Positions 54,753 through 64,000 of a stretch of 64,000 nucleotides of DNA are shown here, one piece after another. The position numbers and the translations under genes were made by a program. Numbering within the stretch: the stretch's first letter is position 1; each line of letters begins with the position of its first letter. Source of the DNA: Hypomesus transpacificus (taxonomy: Eukaryota > Chordata > Actinopteri > Osmeriformes > Osmeridae); contig NC_061067.1 of assembly GCF_021917145.1 (NCBI RefSeq), positions 8,133,950-8,197,949 on the forward strand. Direction: 5' to 3'. The notes beneath the pieces are model-generated. The model was given only the letters and a program-made list of their open reading frames with translations. It did not search any database and was not told the origin of the DNA.

Positions 54753-57700
54753 TATCAGCTCGGCAGGAAAGGCTTCCAGGCGTAAATTACGGATTGCTGT
54801 ACATAGTTTAATATTTTAAACGGGTTGTAATCTGAATCGACGTCGCCTTATCAATCTTAGTGTTTTAATATAATCACAGTGACAATCGGCGACCGGCTGT
54901 AGCTAGCTAGTTTTCTCGTTCACTGTGTAGACAGCACCCTGGTGGAGTCAGTGAGGTTGCCAGGTTCACCCGCGTGATCCCCCTTGTAAAGTGTCTGTAA
55001 CCCCCAAACGAAGCAGTGTTTTACAAATGTCTCTAGTTACATGGCTATATGATTTACGTATGCATTAAAAGCCCGTTGCTCGCATGATTTAATTCTCACT
55101 GGTGCATTCCCAATTTCATTCTAGAGTGGAATGACTGAACCAGATGTCAGTGTTGACAAAGTTATAGCGACTTCTAGCCATTTCAGAGCCACTTTACCTT
55201 AACGTCATAACCACCTGTGTACTCAACTTCCCTGGAACTATACCCTGCTTTTATCATTCAAGCTAATTGCCTTCTTTGGGGTTAAGCCTTTTCCATATCA
55301 CTCCAACCTCCCCCTCTCCTCCTGCTGATTCCATACCTGATCTAGTCACCGCTGGTTCCAGCCTATCACTATCAGGTACTTCCAAGAACGTCAACGGTGA
55401 TATGGAATGCTTTCTGTGGATAGCACTGCCCTCGTGTGTTTAAAGGTTGCCATTGCAGTCAAATATGTGCATACTGCCACTTTCAACAGGAGGCAGTATT
55501 GTACCTGATTCAGACTACCTTAGATGTGCACCATAACATGTCATATAATAATAATAGTCATTTCAGGTCATGGAACTTCTGCTATAAACCTCACGTGCCT
55601 CTGAAACTAACAGTTAGAACCGATTAGTAACACCCTCCATTAAACCCTTACAAATACCAACAAAACATCAGACATATTTGGATCTTACCCAACTGTCAAC
55701 ATTAATTCCATTCTGGTGTAACCTACGTTGTGTACATAAAAAAATGTGCAAGGACAGGAAAGTTAAAAAAAACTAATAAATCTAGTGTTACAGACACCAT
55801 ATGTTTCCAGAGGAAAAATGAAACGTAAAATGTGAGCCTGCTCCATAGGCCTATACTATAGCCTGCCTACAACAAATCCTGAATCACCGTGACTTTTTGC
55901 CGCTGGCAAACACATAGGGCCTTTCAGTTCGTCTAGCTTAGACATGTTTTCCCGATCTGTAGTTATGACCTGTTTTATAACAGGGTTTCTAAATTTTATC
56001 ATACGTATTCCACACTTGTCAGACTCAGAAATTCAAAAACACATTATCACTCTCAATTTCAATTCCTTCGCTGACAGACAAAATGCTCGGGCGTGAGTAA
56101 CGTCACAGGCGCACAGGGTATAAAAACCTTTACATGCCACACTTCCACATGTGGACGGTGTGGGCTCAGTCTCCCCCTAGTGTCCTTATCCCTAACTTTA
56201 ATATCCACAAACCATCACTCGGCTAGACTCAATTCATCACTTGTTCATAGAGGGGAATCTTTATATACCACTAGGAACAGCAAAGGTAAGTGTATAAAAA
56301 CAATCCTATATGTTCAACAAGGTAGCTCAATATGTTTGTTGCCAAACAGACATAAAACGCGCAAGAGTTTAATCGGTGATTTGTGAGCTACAGGCTATTT
56401 ATATAAACTTTTTGTTTATTTATCACAGAGAAATTGTTACAGAGAAACTTAATGTTGCCATAGGTCAGAAAGAATTAAACCTGTCCTAACATCTGTCACT
56501 AGGGTTTGCGTAGCCTATCCATAGTTCTGTTGATGTAAAGTTGACTGCCGGAGGAATTGTATTAAGGCATACATAGGTGTTTGAGAGGTGAGAAATAGCA
56601 AACGCATTTTTATACTTTACAAAGTTATGTACTTCAGTTTGGTAAAAGTTCATTCTGACTCAGGTGTGCAACGCACTTAAAGCAGATTGATTAACACATA
56701 CCTACGGATATTTTTTTTCAGTTATCGTATGATAAATCGACGGTAGGCCATGGTGGGTACATGTCCCACAATTAAAATGCTACCCATCCACGCCGCGTTG
56801 CAGGCAAAGAGAGAAGTACTATATATAGCCTACCGTATCCAGCCCATACATCTGATTATGCCTGTGTGGTTGTATGGCACATCGCACAAAACAGAGCAGG
56901 CCAAGCCTCACTCATGGATCTAGCAGCTGGAATGATTATATACCCAGCATCTGAAGAATGCTGTTTAGAAGTTATAATGAGACAGAGATCTGCAGTCCCT
57001 GGTTCTATAAAGAGGTTGAGTGGTTGTGGATTTAAAAATGGTATGGGGTGTGCTGATTTTGTCTGAGTCATGTTAAAGTGAGAAATTGCAGCCATAAAGG
57101 AGCTTTGAAACAGCCAAACAAGCTTCAAATGCCTACAAGTAGCAAGAAACATCCTTGAACCGTCCCTGGTAACAGCCTCGCGCAGCACTATTAAGAGGAT
57201 GTGATGGATTGGAAAAGGAAGCTGTTAGGTGAGCGCACCAATAATTTGCAAATGTCCTGTGCGGTTCATGGAGTATTCGGGGGTTTGAGGGTCGACCGCC
57301 ACGCTGTGCATGTGTCTGTAATCACCTGTGAAATGGCTGTTAGGGCCCTCAGGGAGAGGAGGGGTCTCCGGGGAATACAGCTGTGCTGCCTGGATAAATG
57401 GAGGAGAGAGAGATAGATAGAGAGAGAGAGAGATAGTCAGGTGACAGCTCGCAAGCTGGTAGGGATGACAGGTGGGTAGACAGGGCCGGTTGAACGACTG
57501 CCTAATGCAAACTGGCAGATTACATGATGGAAAGGGAAAGATATTCCACATGAATTCAAACAACCTGTGTCCCCTGATTGGCTATATCTCAGCACATTGC
57601 TCGACTGTTCTCTTCAAATGCTTTACTTTCAATAAGCCACAGCACATTTATATATAGTTTTAACCTTAATGACTGATCTGTCCAGATGCTCAGCATTGAG

Positions 57701-58555
57701 GGAACATGCCTTGTGGGTGGGTTTTGGTACCCAATAGAAAGTCAGTGTTCTACTGGTATGTCAGTATTTGACTGAAAACCAATGGTGACACTTGGTCTTG
57801 TCAAGGGGCAGACAAGCCTAGTCTGCAGGGTTGGTTTAGGATAGTACAGTATGGAGTTATTGGCAGTGGTTATAGGACATTCATGAGCACAAACAACATG
57901 TATTACCATTTATAATGACATATTCAAGAGTTCCTTTGGAGAACAGCTGTGAAATGTGAAGTTGTTAACTGTTACTCTAATTTATTGACTTATGCTGTTG
58001 GCTCAATTCTATTCTCAAGAACGTGATTTACTATGATAGATATGATGTTTAATGTCAGTTTTGCAGGTTAAGTGGCAGTGTAACAGCAATCTGTGGTAAA
58101 AACCTGGCTGTCAGTCGGACAATTTATGAGTGAGTAGTTCCCATGCCCACTTCAGTCCTGCCTGAACCCTCCTGTCCCAGGGCCTATAGTCAGTTACTGC
58201 CTGGTTGTAACATTTTACTGCCTGTTTACTAGACCACTGGAGTGGTGAACATGGGGCGGGGGGAGGGGGGGGGGGTTATGAGCAAATCTGGCCCCCCTCC
58301 ACTCTCCCCAGCATCACCTCTCATCATGCTGCTGCTCTTGCTGTATGTGTTCATGCTAACCTGCTGGTGCCTCTGAGCGCTCTGGTTTTAACCTCAAGCT
58401 TAGAGATGTTTCCAAGTAGCAGGAAGGTTGCTAGTTGGACTTCCAGACTGTAAAACTGCAACTGTCAGAGTTTTGATCAGACCATTGGAGCATCAGGGAC
58501 AAAGAAAGTGTGTGCAAAATAAACAAGTTGGGCATGTGTGTTTGGGTGTGTGGGT

Positions 58556-58586
<31 letters not shown>

Positions 58587-59854
58587 GTGATTAGTGCACC
58601 TGTTTCTGAGTGTTTGAATGATTGTGTTTGTGCGTTGAATCTTTGATCTTGTCTGTATATCATTCTGTAAGTGTGAGGAACTCTGCCCTGTCCCTCCTGC
58701 CAGCCTTCTTCAAGCGGCTGCCTGTTTATTTTGCTGTTGCATCCTCCAGCCTCTCTGCTTACATTGTTTTTTTTACCCCAGCTCCGGCCTGCGGTTGGCA
58801 TGGCGATGTTTGTCGGTGGAATGAAAGTGGGAGAAACGCCACCGAATACACCAACCACATGTCTCAAGGCATAACGCAAATATCCTCAGGCTCACCAAGA
58901 ACATTTTTACAAGAGATGGCGCAGGAGTAAAAAAGTAAAATACAAATAAAAAGAGGAGACGATGTTGGGATTTGACAGGCGACAGATGTCTTGTTTTCAA
59001 AGCTAAGGGGCGGACTGCAGCCACCACACCATTCATCCAGACACATGCTGGGTTGTTTATAGCACTCTTATGTTCATTATCCAGTCTGCCTGACATCTCC
59101 AAACCCCCGTCTATCTCACACTCAGCAGAAACACGTAAAGTGGAGAGTCAGAACATCGGGACTTGGGTTAGTTGGAAGCAGCAAGTTAGATCTGTGACAC
59201 ACACACACAAAAAGGCTAAATGTTGCACTTGACTTTGGGGACATATTTGTGTGGCTTGTGTTAGAAGTTTGGTTTTCTCATGGAGAAGACTGATTCCTTT
59301 AAAGCCACTTGCTGCAGTAGACTTGTAGATGTCTTATTCTAGGCATCTCACTGACAACCTAATTAATTTCACATGCTACTGCATGTAAGAGCACAAAGTA
59401 ATGAACTCTCCCCAAGAGATAAATGTGACATTTTGAGGTCTGGTGTGACAAGAGAAACTCCCTAAATGCTTCTTTCTTCTCCTCAACTGACTTCAGCTCC
59501 ACACAGGATAATGGGTGTTTTTCTTCTCTCAAAGATGTCTCATGCCCTCCTAAAATATCATGCCTTCCTCGCATTATGTGTTCTGAAGTCCAAGCCCCCA
59601 TTACTTGGCGTATCTGGGAAATGGTACGCTAGCAGTTTGTGCAAAGATTTTTTTTGTCTGAATTGTCAAAGACTTGAGTGCCAATGAAAACATGTAGCTC
59701 AACATCCCTGTCAGCTGTTCCTGTCAGGCTAGGACTGGGGCAAGACTTCTGAGCTTCAATATTCTCAGTGAAAATGTTTTCTCGTTCTCATGTATTGTTC
59801 TCAATATTCTCTGGTTTGGTAGAATGCCTTTCATGGACCTAGATACTAACTAGG

Positions 59855-60029
59855 GGGAAGTCAGGTGGTTGAGCGGTTAGAGCTATGGGCTAGTAATCTG
59901 AAGGTCGGTGCACATGACTTGTGTCCTTGGGCAAGGCACTTCACCCTACTTGCCTCGGGGAGAATGGCCCTGTACTTACTGTAAGTCGCTCTGGATAAGG
60001 GCGTCTGCTAAATGACTAAATGTAAATGT
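59855..60029 (+). mobile_element. tRNA-derived SINE (teleost type)
   Basis: A tRNA-like head with A-box-like 'GGTTGAGCGGTTAGAGC' and B-box-like 'GGTCGGTGCACATGAC', a middle 'TTGGGCAAGGCACTTCACCC', and the tail 'CTCTGGATAAGGGCGTCTGC' followed by TAAATG repeats. This tail is shared by many fish SINE families. I cannot assign the family. Confidence 0.85.
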
Positions 60030-60057
60030 AACTATGAGTTAACTCGCAGTTGTGTTT

Positions 60058-60168
60058 AGCAAAGTGGCAGAATATAGAATTGGAGATGATTTGCTAGTTC
60101 AATTCCTGCTGTGTATGTTACTTTGGATAAAAGTGGTTGTTAAATGAATACATTACTATTATTATTTT
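60058..60168 (+). mobile_element. Degenerate second SINE
   Basis: A B-box-like 'AGTTCAATTCCTG' followed by the tail 'TTTGGATAAAAGTGGTTG' and AAATGAATA repeats, directly behind the better-preserved SINE. Confidence 0.5.
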
Positions 60169-60238
60169 CCAAACCAGGGGGCTGAGCTAGACTGAGCTGG
60201 GCTGGACTGAGCCGGACTGGGCCTGCTGTTAGATCACC

Positions 60239-63225
<2,987 letters not shown>

Positions 63226-64000
63226 GTAGAGGAAAGGACGTGTGTGGGTGTGCGGGCGTGAATGTTGGTCTGTGTGTACCTGTTTGTGTGTGTGTTCGAC
63301 CGGGAGTGTGTCAGTAAAGCACTTGCGGGGAGAAACCTTCTAGCACGAGAGAGAGAGAATTAATCTGTCAGATCGAATCAATAGCTGCTCCTTGTCTAAT
63401 CAGGTCAGTGAACAGGATAGTCAAAGGTCCTGGAGGACCGCACAGTTTAGCCAGCAAACACACTCCCTCTCCTCTCAGAGCCAGCCACCGCACCCTCGCA
63501 CGGCCGTGTGGGAGAACCAGGAGGATTGGAAGAAAACGTTTCCCTTTTCGGGCCACGCCTCTGTAAGAGGTGGAAAGGAGCCGCTGGCGATTGGACACCT
63601 GGAAGCTCTCGCTGCTGTTTCCATGGTAGCAGCATCCCCGTTTCCCCGCTAGCCGTGGCTGTGTTTCCAGTGGGAACGGTCGGGGTGCTTTTCCACTGAA
63701 TGTTCCATCGCTGTCCATTCTGATTGGAGCGTCTCGGTTGGTGCGTGTGTGAAGCCTGGTGAAATCAAATGTATGAGTGTGTGTGTGTGTGTGTGGGGGG
63801 GGGGGGGATCAATGCCATTGACAAAGACACAGGGAGAGCACCACCTAACAGCAACACGCCATCATGGTCATGCGTTCCCACCATCTCCCCTCCATGTTCT
63901 CGTACTCGGGGCACGTCCAGGTGTACGGACCGGCAGTGTATTACAGCACACTGTCCTAGCCCAGCCAATAGGCAGCCTCCCCTTCCTCTCTGTGGTGAGC
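63226..64000 (+). other. col21a1 intron (window end)
   Basis: No further TSPN or collagen exon was found here. The tract contains a GT run followed by G12 near 63779-63807. Confidence 0.6.

Larger units (their letters stand above)
54753..60238. other. Intergenic region between divergent zcchc2 and col21a1
   Basis: About 5.5 kb containing both promoters. I see no coding exon. The segment holds a GT run followed by a G18 run (58550-58587) and two SINE-like elements near the col21a1 end. A 110-residue minus frame at 56856-57188 has no recognisable motif. Confidence 0.6.

Noticed and set aside
56856-57188. 110-residue minus-strand frame in the zcchc2/col21a1 intergenic region
   Set aside because: No motif, no splice context and a length expected by chance.

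Overview
The window is vertebrate nuclear DNA and almost certainly teleost. Genes are split by short introns with GT-AG borders, dinucleotide and GA repeats and poly-G runs are abundant, tRNA-derived SINEs of the fish type (3' tail with 'CTCTGGATAAG..GTCTGCTAAATG') are present, and all recognisable proteins are orthologues of human genes. Nothing prokaryotic, viral or CRISPR-like was seen. One 100-N assembly gap lies at 26185-26284.

Nine protein-coding genes were reconstructed by joining exons by hand; reading phase was checked at every junction. In order: klhl15 (+, 3' end only, 89-518); apoo (+, 2450-5394); sat1 (-, 7918-9546); acot9 (+, 10932-16632); prdx4 (-, 17548-19453); pdha1 (+, 19842-24156); rps6ka3 (+, 25998-29426, N-terminal kinase exons lost in the gap); zcchc2 (-, 34548-54752, with a one-base frameshift in its largest exon); col21a1 (+, 60239 onward, leaving the window). 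Pairs apoo/sat1, acot9/prdx4 and rps6ka3/zcchc2 converge on closely spaced poly(A) signals. Pairs sat1/acot9, prdx4/pdha1 and zcchc2/col21a1 diverge; prdx4 and pdha1 have only 388 bp between start codons, with a consensus CRE.

The block klhl15-apoo-sat1-acot9-prdx4 has the same order and relative orientation as human Xp22.11. pdha1 and rps6ka3 are Xp22.12 genes, zcchc2 is on human 18q and col21a1 on 6p, so the window joins a conserved Xp22 block to genes from elsewhere. The genes are not an operon. Several are mitochondrial or redox/metabolic (apoo in MICOS, acot9 thioesterase, pdha1 pyruvate dehydrogenase, prdx4 peroxidase, sat1 polyamine catabolism), but that is inherited synteny, not evidence of a joint system.

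The most unusual observations are at exon-intron borders. In prdx4 a 47-bp minisatellite is built from the last 35 nt of an exon plus its splice donor, repeated about eleven times. In pdha1 the last 42 nt of an exon plus donor occur three times. prdx4 also has an atypical C-terminus ending in a KDEL-like tetrapeptide with the usual YF motif replaced. No new multi-gene system was found.
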